NCBI GenBank assembly: GCA_963702575.1
Contig: CAVPCU010000002.1
Coordinates: forward strand, 372,001-436,000
DNA length: 64,000 bases
Source: VRUE01 sp963702575
Lineage (GTDB): Bacteria > Actinomycetota > Thermoleophilia > Solirubrobacterales > 70-9
Direction of reading: 5' to 3'
Below, piece by piece: positions 16,515 through 23,672 of the stretch. Made by a program: the position numbers and the translations under genes. Under the pieces are notes generated by a model. The model saw only the letters and a program-made list of their open reading frames with translations, did no database searches and was not told the DNA's origin. Within the stretch, counting starts at the first letter, position 1; each line of letters starts with the position of its first letter.

Positions 16515-16702
16515 ACCGAAACGATCGGATTGCCGCTGCCGTCGTTGAGGTTGATGCTGCCCTCGGCAAGCTCCCGGACGGAGTGAGAGAGGGCGTCAAG
16601 GGCCTTCCCGGGGCAATCGAGCAGCACATCGACGGCGACCTCGCAGCGCTGCGCGACGAGGCCTCCGCGGCACTTAGCCCCGGATCGCAGGGGTCACCAT
16701 AA
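16511..16702 (+). CDS. Small hypothetical protein after tape measure
   Basis: A 63-aa helical protein starting MNRNDRIAAAVVEVDAALGK, coupled to the tape measure gene by an ATGA overlap. A stretch encoding AAVVEVDAALGKLP is duplicated ~190 bp downstream (16722-16763). Function unknown. Confidence 0.5.
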   Translation: MNRNDRIAAAVVEVDAALGKLPDGVREGVKGLPGAIEQHIDGDLAALRDEASAALSPGSQGSP

Positions 16703-16929
16703 AGCCCAGTGAGCAGATACACGCTGCCGTCGTTGAGGTTGATGCTGCCCTCGGCAGGCTCCCGGCGGCGGCGAGGAAGTCCGTCGACATCGATTACGAG
16801 GAGCTGCGCGGGGAAATCTTTGTCGCCCTGATCGACGGCCAGCGGCGTCGAATCACCGATGCGACGAGGGCCTGGAAAGAGAAATGGCTGGCCGAGATCG
16901 CGAAGGCTGCTGAGGTTGCCCGCAGGTAA
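16703..16929 (+). pseudogene. Duplicate of the small post-tape-measure ORF, no start codon
   Basis: The frame opens at 16678 and reads to TAA 16927-16929, giving KPSEQIHAAVVEVDAALGRL then SVDIDYEELRGEIFVALIDG and an end WKEKWLAEIAKAAEVARR. It contains no ATG, GTG or TTG at all. It either starts at a rare codon (ATA 16699, ATC 16684), is reached by frameshift from the upstream gene, or is a decayed duplicate. The C-terminal part resembles the 74-aa protein at 11191. Confidence 0.45.
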
Positions 16930-17333
16930 GCCTGCCGGCTCGAGCAGGGTGTTAGGGTGCCCGAGCATGGCCAGCAGAATGGAGAGGACGGCCACCCCGG
17001 GCATCTACAAGCGCGGCTCTCGCTACGTGATCGTCTGGACGCACAGGGGCAAGCAGCACAAGGAAGCGTTCCGCACCCTTGCCGAGGCGCGGGAGGCGAA
17101 GGGGCGCCGGCACGCTGGCGAGAGACGGCCAGCGTCGCGCGTCGGCTTCGAGGAGTACTTCCGTGAGTGGATCGACTCCTATGCGGGGCGCACCGCCCGC
17201 GGGTTCTCAGAGACGACACGGCCGGAGTACAGCCGCCCGATCGAGGCACACGCCCTGCCCGCCTGGCGTGCTTGGAAGCTCACCGACGTGGAGCCGGGCG
17301 ACACACGGAACCTGTTCGGGCAAATGCGTCGAA

Positions 17334-18428
17334 GTGGGGTATCCATTTAACCGGAGCTAATCCGCAGCTCGCCACGGCCGACCGGCGGGCGGGCGCTCCA
17401 GGCTCGGAGGGCGACCGCGGCTGCTCGGCGGCCGGCGCGGCACAGCGCTCGGCCGCGGGTTGGCGATCAGCTCGCCGTAGCGCACCGGCCCGTGTGCGAC
17501 GGCGAGCTCGAGCACGCGGTAGAAGACGAGCCCGCGGCTGCGCGAGCGCCGCCGGTTGAAGCGGAACGCGAACTCGTTCAAGTAGGCGGGCAGGTGCGCC
17601 TCCTCGACCGAGCCCTGGTGGGTGCCGAGCAGCCAGCGCTTGGCGAGCGAGGCGATCTTGTGCACGCCGGGCAGCAGCTCGTGGGCCCGCTCTCGCTGGG
17701 CGCCGGGCAGGCGCTCGTGGACGTAGAGCCCCTCGGTCGCCGGGCGGTAGGGCTGCCAGCCGTCGGTGATGACCGTCGCGCCGGGCTCGACGTTGTCGGT
17801 GAGGAACGCGCGAAGCGAGGCGGCCGAGGCGTCGCGCAGCGGCGTCAGGCGACAGCGGCCGAAGCCCTTGGGCTCGGTGCGTTCGATCGCGACTCCGACC
17901 AGCATCTTCTTCTCGCCCCGCGCCCTCCCGGCGAGCCCCGCCTCCTCGCCGCCAAAGGTGGTCTCGTCGACCTCGACCGCGCCGTCGAGGCGCTCGCGGC
18001 CCGGGCGGATAAGCGCCGAGCGGACCCGGTGCAGCATCGCCCACGCCGTCTGGTAGGAGCCGATCTCCAGCTGGCGCTTCAGCGACAGCGCCGAGATCCC
18101 GTCCTTTTCGGAGGCGAACAGCCAGCAGGCGGCGAACCAGACGCTGAGCGGGGTGCGGGTGCGGTCGAAGATCGTCCCCGCCGTGACCGAGGTCCGGGCG
18201 GAGCAGGCCGCGCACTCAAAGCGACCGTCGGCGAGCCGCCAGCCGTCGCCGTTCCCACAGCGCGGGCAGAAGAACCCCTCTGGCCAGCGCAGCCACTCCA
18301 GGTAGTCGAGGCAGTCGGCGTCGGTCCGAAACCACGCCTGGCACTCGCCGAGGGAGCGCGGGTAGTGCTTTCCGGCTTGTGGATTGACGATTCACCGATT
18401 CTACTCCGGTTAAATGGATACCCCACCT
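17334..18428. mobile_element. IS1595-family (ISXO2-like) insertion sequence
   Basis: About 1.1 kb. Terminal inverted repeats GTGGGGTATCCATTTAACC plus GGAG are at 17334-17356 and, inverted, 18404-18426 (23 bp perfect). Flanking target duplication GCGTCGAA is at 17326-17333 and 18429-18436, the 8-bp size typical of IS1595 (9 if the preceding T is counted). It contains one transposase gene on the minus strand. Perfect terminal repeats and duplication indicate a recent insertion. Confidence 0.92.
17357..18388 (-). CDS. IS1595-family transposase (ISXO2-like DDE)
   Basis: About 343 aa. It has an N-terminal zinc ribbon (CPRCGNGDGW and CAACSA), then the ISXO2-like catalytic domain: VEVDETTFGGEE, VITDGWQPY, and a late N/E motif in the region with YLNEFAFRFNRR. 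The typical family start MNPQAGKHYPRS is here preceded by GTC (18386-18388), with a stop codon just upstream, so no ATG, GTG or TTG exists before the zinc ribbon; the first ATG in frame is at 18037, inside the protein. Either a rare start is used or the start was lost. The stop codon abuts the left terminal repeat. Confidence 0.85.
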   Translation of the reverse strand, partial: VNPQAGKHYPRSLGECQAWFRTDADCLDYLEWLRWPEGFFCPRCGNGDGWRLADGRFECAACSARTSVTAGTIFDRTRTPLSVWFAACWLFASEKDGISALSLKRQLEIGSYQTAWAMLHRVRSALIRPGRERLDGAVEVDETTFGGEEAGLAGRARGEKKMLVGVAIERTEPKGFGRCRLTPLRDASAASLRAFLTDNVEPGATVITDGWQPYRPATEGLYVHERLPGAQRERAHELLPGVHKIASLAKRWLLGTHQGSVEEAHLPAYLNEFAFRFNRRRSRSRGLVFYRVLELAVAHGPVRYGELIANPRPSAVPRRPPSSRGRPPSLERPPAGRPWRAAD

Positions 18429-19319
18429 GCGTCGAAATGGTGCAACGCACTCGCAGGTTCGCAAGCTGCGGGTCGCCTTGTCAGCTATGTTCTCAACTGC
18501 CGTCGAGGACGGCAAGATCCGCTCTAACCCAGTCCACGGCGTCCGCATCCCCAACGGCGGATCGTCCACGGAGTTCACCGAGGAACGCGCCAAGGCGCTG
18601 ACGCTAGAGGAGCTGCGGCTGCTGCTTGCCGCCCTGCCGGATGGCTGGCACCTGTTCTTCGAGTTCCTGGCCGTCACCGGCCTACGGATCAGTGAGGCAA
18701 TCGGACTACGGTGGGAGCACCTGGACCTCGGCGAGGCGCCCCACGTCGAGGTCCGCGAGCAGTTCTACCGCGGGACGCGGAAGCGCCTCAAGTCGCGTGA
18801 CGGTGAGCGCAATGTCCCCCTGTCGCCAGCCATGAGCGCGGGGCTACTCGCGCACCGCCGCGATACCTACAAGGGGCCGAAGACGCCAGTCTTCGCGTCG
18901 GCCACCGGCAGCGAGTTGCAACCGTCGAACCTCCGCAACCGGGTGCTGAACCGGGCGGCGATCAGCGTCGGCCTCTACATGGAGGTTTCGGGCAAGGACG
19001 GCAAACCCCGGGAGCGCTCGACGGTCGGCTTCCACATCTTCCGTCACACCTGCGCCTCGCTGCTCTTCGCCGAAGGCCGCAACGTGAAGCAGGTCGCCGA
19101 GTGGCTAGGGCACGCCGACCCCGGATTCACGCTGCGCACCTACGTGCACCTGATGGACGACGGGGTCGGCGCCGGCCTCGATCTCGACGGCGGAGGGGGC
19201 AAGAGGGTGGCAACCGAAGGTCCGGAGATGGCCGCAAATGCCGAACCCCAAGCTTCCGTAGAAACCGCCGCCTAGCAGGCAAAACACAGAGCGTCCGGAA
19301 ACGACCAGAGACGCTTGAT

Positions 19320-19366
19320 CGGCCTGTCACGCCGGAGGTCGCGGGTTCGAGTCCCGTCGCTCCCGT
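19320..19366 (+). repeat. attR of element 1 / left end of element 2
   Basis: Exact 47-bp copy of 4238-4284 (tRNA-Asp 3' end), 44 bp after the integrase stop. It is shared as the junction between the two tandem elements. Confidence 0.93.
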
Positions 19367-19515
19367 ATCTTGAAGTGCCTGCAACGAGCCGCAAAACTGC
19401 TCTCATGTCAGCTGCTTTGCTCAGCCGGTAACAGACGGCGATTTAGGCGCCAGCGCCTTTTCCGACACGATGTTCAGCTGGACATCCGTTGAGGTCTAAG
19501 GCCACTTGGAGGAAG

Positions 19516-21282
19516 TCAGCTCTCGATCGGGGCTGGTGGATCAAGTTGCTCGACTGCTTCGGCCTCGGGTTGCTCTTGTGGTGCGAAGAGGTCGGCCTCC
19601 TCAGCGGGAGACGCTTGTTCGGCCCTCTCGGCAATTTTGTTGGCCAGCTCCTCCAACTCGGTGAACTGGACCTCATGCTCCAGCGCCGAACGAACCTTTT
19701 TAACCAGACTTCGATGGAGGTTTCCTACTGCACTGCCCGGAACCTCTCGGGGTGCGGCGGTGGTAATCGTGGCTCGATCAGAAAGCAAGCTGATTTGTAC
19801 GGGGATGAGGAAGTCATGCTGTGCATCGACACGGAACCGCAGCTTGACAACGATCTCCAGAAGCCGCCTTCCGGCGGTAATGAGAGAACAGGCATCGCGA
19901 TGAGAGCCGATGTGCTGACCTCGTAGCTCGACTTTGTCGATTTGAGGTACTCCTAACTCTTGGGCTGGCGCGCCGACCCGCTCGAAATGAGCCATTTCGA
20001 AATTAAAGATGTGCGTATTCCCGTCCTCAAGTGCCCGTGCAAGGAAGTCGAGGAACCAGACGGACCTTGAGTCCCAGCCAGTGAGGACTCCTTCCATTGC
20101 CCCGAGTTCCGGAGCGACGTCTGACCGAACCGAGACCTCAGCCCCACGATCAAGCACCGTGCGGGCATCCCGTACGTCCGCAACGTGCCGCGCATCAACC
20201 TCTGCCCACGAGATGTTCTGACGGAGTCGAATGCGCACGTCGGTCCGCTGGGGCGTGGCGTTTACCTTATAGTCGTCGGTGTCTAGAACCGCTTTGGTCC
20301 GGTAGCCTCGAAGATGACCTTTTATGAGGAGTTGTTGTGGGTCAGGGTTCGAGGTACTGGTAAAGACAAACCAGCGCGCGACTCTGAGCTTCGCGTATTT
20401 GCCGGTCAGACGGGTAAGGGCGTCGGCGGCTGACTCAAGTTCCGGTGGCTCACCCAAGGGGACGAGGTGGGTCGTCATGCCCCTCTCAAAGTCGTCGCCG
20501 GAGGTGTGTTTCAGAACTAGCTCGGCAATCTCCTCCCGGGTGAGATCGGAGTGCCGAACAATTGCCTCCACAAGCCGATCCTTGCTTTTAAAAATTGGAA
20601 CTCCACGATTTTCGGCGACGGCTTTTAGATCACGAAATCGTAAATCCAGGAGTGCCGCCTTCTCGATCTCACGCTCCTGAGCGTCTAAGGGAATCTCGCC
20701 GTCATTGGTCGCAGAATGGGCAAGATCCTCATGCTGTTCGAGTACCTCGCGAATCTGCTGAGCTGCGGCTTCCATGAAGTCCTGGCCCCCAGGAAGCTCC
20801 TTACCCCACTCGTCGGGGGGCATGTCCTCTGCAATGTCTGAGTGTGCCTGCTGACCCTCGTTTTTCGCTAACTCCAAAAGCGCGCTTATTGCCTCTACGT
20901 AGTCGGGATCAACTGCCCAGCTAGATTGGGCCGTGAGATCCTCTAGGGAAAGATTTTTCTCGGCCGTCCATCGTTGAACCAGTGCGCGGGCGACTAGCTT
21001 GCAGAGTTTGTCCCAGTCAGGGTTTGCTGGGGCGCGCTTCTCGATCTGGCCAATGAAGCCTTTGTCGTGCCGCAGGACCACAGCCAGAAGTGCTGAGAGG
21101 AGAAGTAGATCGCGCGGGTTGGGCGCGTTTACGGCTTCCTGGAACTCAACCAACCGGTCAATAGCTTCTATGAGTCGTTTGCGCGTCTTCTTCCGCCACG
21201 GAGAGGAGGTCGACAGCCAGGTTTTGAGGCCATAGGTATTGAGGTCGGCTTCGTCGGCGGCATCTAGGAGGCTGAATGCCAT
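19516..21282 (-). CDS. 588-aa protein of unknown family with SAP/Rho-N-like segment
   Basis: A large cytoplasmic protein I do not recognise. Residues 1-120 are helical (LLDAADEADLNTYGLKTWLS). Around residues 210-265 LRFRDLKAVAENRGVPIFKS then KDRLVEAIVRHSDLTREEIA has the form of a Rho N-terminal/SAP helix-extended-loop-helix, often nucleic-acid-binding. The middle (about 290-500) looks like a mixed alpha/beta domain with conserved-looking motifs RWFVFTSTSNPDPQQL and HIFNFEMAHFERVG. The tail is acidic and proline-rich. Its ATG directly follows the stop of the membrane-protein gene (TAG-ATG), so the two are cotranslated. Lower GC than the host. A defence effector is possible but unproven. Confidence 0.8.
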   Translation of the reverse strand: MAFSLLDAADEADLNTYGLKTWLSTSSPWRKKTRKRLIEAIDRLVEFQEAVNAPNPRDLLLLSALLAVVLRHDKGFIGQIEKRAPANPDWDKLCKLVARALVQRWTAEKNLSLEDLTAQSSWAVDPDYVEAISALLELAKNEGQQAHSDIAEDMPPDEWGKELPGGQDFMEAAAQQIREVLEQHEDLAHSATNDGEIPLDAQEREIEKAALLDLRFRDLKAVAENRGVPIFKSKDRLVEAIVRHSDLTREEIAELVLKHTSGDDFERGMTTHLVPLGEPPELESAADALTRLTGKYAKLRVARWFVFTSTSNPDPQQLLIKGHLRGYRTKAVLDTDDYKVNATPQRTDVRIRLRQNISWAEVDARHVADVRDARTVLDRGAEVSVRSDVAPELGAMEGVLTGWDSRSVWFLDFLARALEDGNTHIFNFEMAHFERVGAPAQELGVPQIDKVELRGQHIGSHRDACSLITAGRRLLEIVVKLRFRVDAQHDFLIPVQISLLSDRATITTAAPREVPGSAVGNLHRSLVKKVRSALEHEVQFTELEELANKIAERAEQASPAEEADLFAPQEQPEAEAVEQLDPPAPIES

Positions 21283-21672
21283 CTAGGCACCCACTCGAAC
21301 GTTCCAGGCGATCACCGTGGCGATCACGGGTTGGGAGGCGATTCCACCGGCCAGGCATAGTGCTTGGATGACCTGCGAGAAGCCGCACGGCGCTGGATCA
21401 ACGTAGACGCTGATCCAAGCAGAGGCTGCTCCGAGCGCGACGATCCAAATGATCCCGGCGATGAGCGCAGCTAGCTTTCCGGAAGCGACAATTGGCGGTC
21501 GTCCACCTTCAACCGGAGTGGTTAGAGCAACGCTGACGCCGAAGGCGGCGAAGAGCAGAGACTCCGTGGTTAAGAGAAGCGGGAGGGCGTCCGCAGAGGT
21601 CAAGCCACCTTGTCCGGTTTGCGCGAATAGGCACCATCCAGAGTGCATATGGGAACAAGACTGTATACACAT
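21283..21672 (-). CDS. Small membrane protein coupled to the 588-aa gene
   Basis: A 129-aa protein with about three membrane segments (SLLFAAFGVSVALTTPV, LAALIAGIIWIVALGAASAW, VIQALCLAGGIASQPVIATV). The N-terminal 15 residues contain three cysteines and histidines (CIQSCSHMH). The stop abuts the start of the 588-aa gene with no gap. The start ATG at 21672 has CCGGA just upstream; ATG 21645 is an alternative. A small membrane protein paired with a larger soluble one is a layout common in abortive-infection systems. Confidence 0.65.
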   Translation of the reverse strand: MCIQSCSHMHSGWCLFAQTGQGGLTSADALPLLLTTESLLFAAFGVSVALTTPVEGGRPPIVASGKLAALIAGIIWIVALGAASAWISVYVDPAPCGFSQVIQALCLAGGIASQPVIATVIAWNVRVGA

Positions 21673-21843
21673 TCCGGATCACTGCATGGCATGCCCCGCG
21701 CACCAGGCCCTTCAGGAAGACCGCGGTTTAGTCGAAAAGCGGGACCTGGGTCGGTGGCTGAGGCGTATCCCTCTTGTCCGGCAGTTGCTTTTCCACCTGT
21801 TCCATAGGCGAAGCTGGCCGCCAAGCTCGAAAGCTAGGCGCGC

Positions 21844-22062
21844 TCAGGCTGCCGCTTGGTGGGCGGCACCCGGCGCTGGCAATGCCTCCAAGATGCTCGC
21901 CGGAAGGCGGGTGCTGGCGTCCCAGACCTCGATTGCGACGAGCTTGTGGCTCGTGCGGTCGTAGTCGCGGAGACCGCCAGGGACGCGCTCGCTGACAACA
22001 TCGTCGGACTCCCCGGTCGGGAACCAGGCGATGTCGGCGTCTGAGTCGTAGTAGGCAAACAT
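21844..22062 (-). CDS. DUF2283-family protein (antitoxin-like)
   Basis: A 72-aa protein starting MFAYYDSDADIAWF and ending in TSHKLVAIEVWDASTRLP, matching the DUF2283 pattern (Y-D-x-x-A-D near the start, a later beta-strand with V-x-I-E). DUF2283 genes are frequently adjacent to DUF4258 genes, as here, and the pair behaves genetically like a toxin-antitoxin module. It starts 35 bp after the DUF4258 gene. The 171 bp 21673-21843 hold no convincing gene. Confidence 0.75.
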   Translation of the reverse strand: MFAYYDSDADIAWFPTGESDDVVSERVPGGLRDYDRTSHKLVAIEVWDASTRLPASILEALPAPGAAHQAAA

Positions 22063-22097
22063 GCTTGAACAAGGGTAGCGCCGGCTCGGACTACCAG

Positions 22098-22349
22098 CTA
22101 GGAATCGAGTCTCCAGACAGAGACGATCCGGACAGCGCTCTCGTCGTCCCCGTGGGGATGGTCGTAGATCGCCTCGAAGGCCACGCCCCCCGGCGTCTTG
22201 CCGCTGACGAGCCACTCGGCACGTCCGTCGTTGACCTCACGCTGGGAATGTCGCTCCTTGATCGCCTGCTCGACATCGGATGCATCAAGTCGTCGTTCGC
22301 GGAGACGATCCTCGGCGTGCTCGGTCCAGACGAAATGCTCGATTTCCAC
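22098..22349 (-). CDS. DUF4258-family protein (RelE/BrnT-like fold, putative toxin)
   Basis: An 83-aa protein: MEIEHFVWTEHAEDRLRERR, DVEQAIKERH, then VAFEAIYDHPHGDDESAVRIVSVW. The H-A-x-x-R-x-x-E-R motif is the DUF4258 hallmark; family members share the small mRNA-interferase fold. It sits directly upstream of a DUF2283 gene, its usual partner. A toxin role is inferred from family context. Confidence 0.78.
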   Translation of the reverse strand: MEIEHFVWTEHAEDRLRERRLDASDVEQAIKERHSQREVNDGRAEWLVSGKTPGGVAFEAIYDHPHGDDESAVRIVSVWRLDS

Positions 22350-22377
22350 GGGCGAAGCCTATGCTCCGGGCAAGCCG

Positions 22378-22551
22378 CTACCACTCCGGCGGCGGAGCAT
22401 CGAAGGCGGAGATTTCGTCGCTCTCCGCTCGGTAGGTCTCCTCGGACTTGGCGGGCCTGACGACGAGCGAGCCATCTGGGTGCTCCTCGATCACGATGTA
22501 CCAGCCCTTGCGGCCGTCGCTTAGCTCCACGTAGACCGGCGCTACCGCCAC
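22378..22551 (-). CDS. Small hypothetical protein (57 aa)
   Basis: Reads VAVAPVYVELSDGRKGWYIV then IEEHPDGSLVVRPAKSEETY and ends DAPPPEW. The GTG start at 22551 lies inside the end of the upstream small gene (10-bp overlap), a coupled arrangement. The beta-hairpin-like pattern resembles small antitoxin or DUF proteins, but no family is assigned. Confidence 0.55.
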   Translation of the reverse strand: MAVAPVYVELSDGRKGWYIVIEEHPDGSLVVRPAKSEETYRAESDEISAFDAPPPEW

Positions 22552-22718
22552 TCGCCGCGCAGCCTTTCCACTCGCGCGTGTAGGTCGCCGTCGGTGTCGA
22601 GGCAGCCGGAGTGGCGGTCGATCAACTTGCCGATCTCTCGGCTCTCGGCCCTGTACGCGGCGACTGCTTTGGGATCCTGAGCCAGCTTCTCGAGTCCAGC
22701 TTCGATTTTGGCCAACAT
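22542..22718 (-). CDS. Small helical protein upstream of the 57-aa gene
   Basis: 58 aa, MLAKIEAGLEKLAQDPKAVA then AYRAESREIGKLIDRHSGCL, wholly helical and charged. An ATG at 22781 in frame would add 21 residues (CCLHDGDDRRRRKRE). Overlap with the next small gene suggests a pair, perhaps antitoxin plus partner, but this is only context. Confidence 0.5.
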   Translation of the reverse strand: MLAKIEAGLEKLAQDPKAVAAYRAESREIGKLIDRHSGCLDTDGDLHARVERLRGEWR

Positions 22719-22798
22719 TACTTCTCGTTTGCGCCTTCGTCGATCGTCTCCGTCATGTAGACAACAGCTTACTAAAGCCAACGCGGCTCGCGGGTCAG

Positions 22799-23536
22799 CT
22801 AGGCCGGGCTCGACTTGGCTTTCACGACTTCGGCGCTGTCAATCCACCGAGCGAGAAGGCTTAGGGCGGCGAGTGCCTCTAGGTTCTCTTGCTCCGCATT
22901 GCCGTCGTGATGCGTGTAGAGGTTGCGGATTCTGAGGAAGCACCCGCGGCCGAACGCGCTAGCCCCGTCGTGGGCGCTGTTCCATCCGTCCGATCCGGCG
23001 GGATCGAAGCCCGAAAACCTCAAGCGGGGTGCGTCCGGCGTCGGGTCCGCAGTTGAGAAAGCGGAAGCGGCCAGAGACGCGATGCTTCCTTGATGCACGC
23101 CGGTCTTTGCGCGAAGCCAATTCTCTATGGCCGAAGCGGCCGCTTGCACAGCCTGACGTTGATGCCCGTCCTGCCAGAGACGGGCTGCGGCTTCGACTAC
23201 CCAGGGATGCAGATCGGCGGCGTCGAGCCGAGGGAGGTCTACTCCTCCTTCGCGCTCACCCAAATCCTCTGCGAGTGCCTGGAGCATCTCAACGGCGCGT
23301 CGGAGTCCGCTTCGCTTGGCTTCCGCGTGCGCACTATCCGGCGTGGAGTTGGACCACATGCCGAGGCTCCAGCGAATCTCGTCAAAGCGCTCAAGCTGGC
23401 TGGACTCGTCGCCGTAGGCACCGGCGACGGCGAGCCGTGCGCGCTCTTTCCAGGCGTTGATGTCGCTATTCGGCAGTCCGTCAGCCTCCTCGATCAGGCG
23501 ACGGATTCGATCCTGCTTTGCCGACGATGCAGCCAC
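22799..23536 (-). CDS. TIGR02391-like (Ymh) HEPN-domain protein
   Basis: A 245-aa protein. The C-terminal half matches the TIGR02391 pattern: DLHPWVVEAAARLWQDGHQR, QAVQAAASAIENWLRAKTG, then GASAFGRGCFLRIRNLYTHH. RNLYTH fits the R-x4-H active-site motif of HEPN ribonucleases. The N-terminal half is a helical region with no clear domain. Members of this family occur in phage-defence and toxin contexts; an abortive-infection ribonuclease is the inferred role. It is the first gene of the leftward element 2 set and the closest to the right attachment repeat. Confidence 0.75.
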   Translation of the reverse strand: MAASSAKQDRIRRLIEEADGLPNSDINAWKERARLAVAGAYGDESSQLERFDEIRWSLGMWSNSTPDSAHAEAKRSGLRRAVEMLQALAEDLGEREGGVDLPRLDAADLHPWVVEAAARLWQDGHQRQAVQAAASAIENWLRAKTGVHQGSIASLAASAFSTADPTPDAPRLRFSGFDPAGSDGWNSAHDGASAFGRGCFLRIRNLYTHHDGNAEQENLEALAALSLLARWIDSAEVVKAKSSPA

Positions 23537-23672
23537 GAGCGCCGAACCCTAGATTGCTGAAGGGCTGAAGGTTCAGCGGATCGCATTGGGCACCGGCGCC
23601 CAAATCGCTGAGAAACCGGCGAAATCGGGCCTAGTTCTTGACCCAGGCCCGACCGGGCTTCGGTAGCGGATA

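Larger units (their letters stand above)
16967..19275 (+). pseudogene. int: Tyrosine integrase of element 1, split by IS1595-type insertion
   Basis: The N-terminal part (16967-17333) encodes MASRMERTATPGIYKRGSRY with an AP2-like arm-binding domain and a core-binding domain start. The C-terminal part (18437-19275) encodes the catalytic domain with Arg in TGLRISEAIGL, Lys in KRLKSRDGERN, HIFRHTCAS, GHADPG and Tyr in LRTYVHLMD. Removing the IS and one copy of its target duplication rejoins the frame exactly (QMRRNGATHSQVRKLRVALS). The intact gene would encode an ~400-aa phage integrase ending 44 bp from attR, the normal place for the enzyme that targets this tRNA. It was therefore probably the integrase that inserted element 1 and is now inactive. 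Confidence 0.9.

Noticed and set aside
19367..19515. Possible small gene between the middle att repeat and the 588-aa gene
   Set aside because: No frame with a plausible start and composition; treated as the att-proximal non-coding end of element 2.
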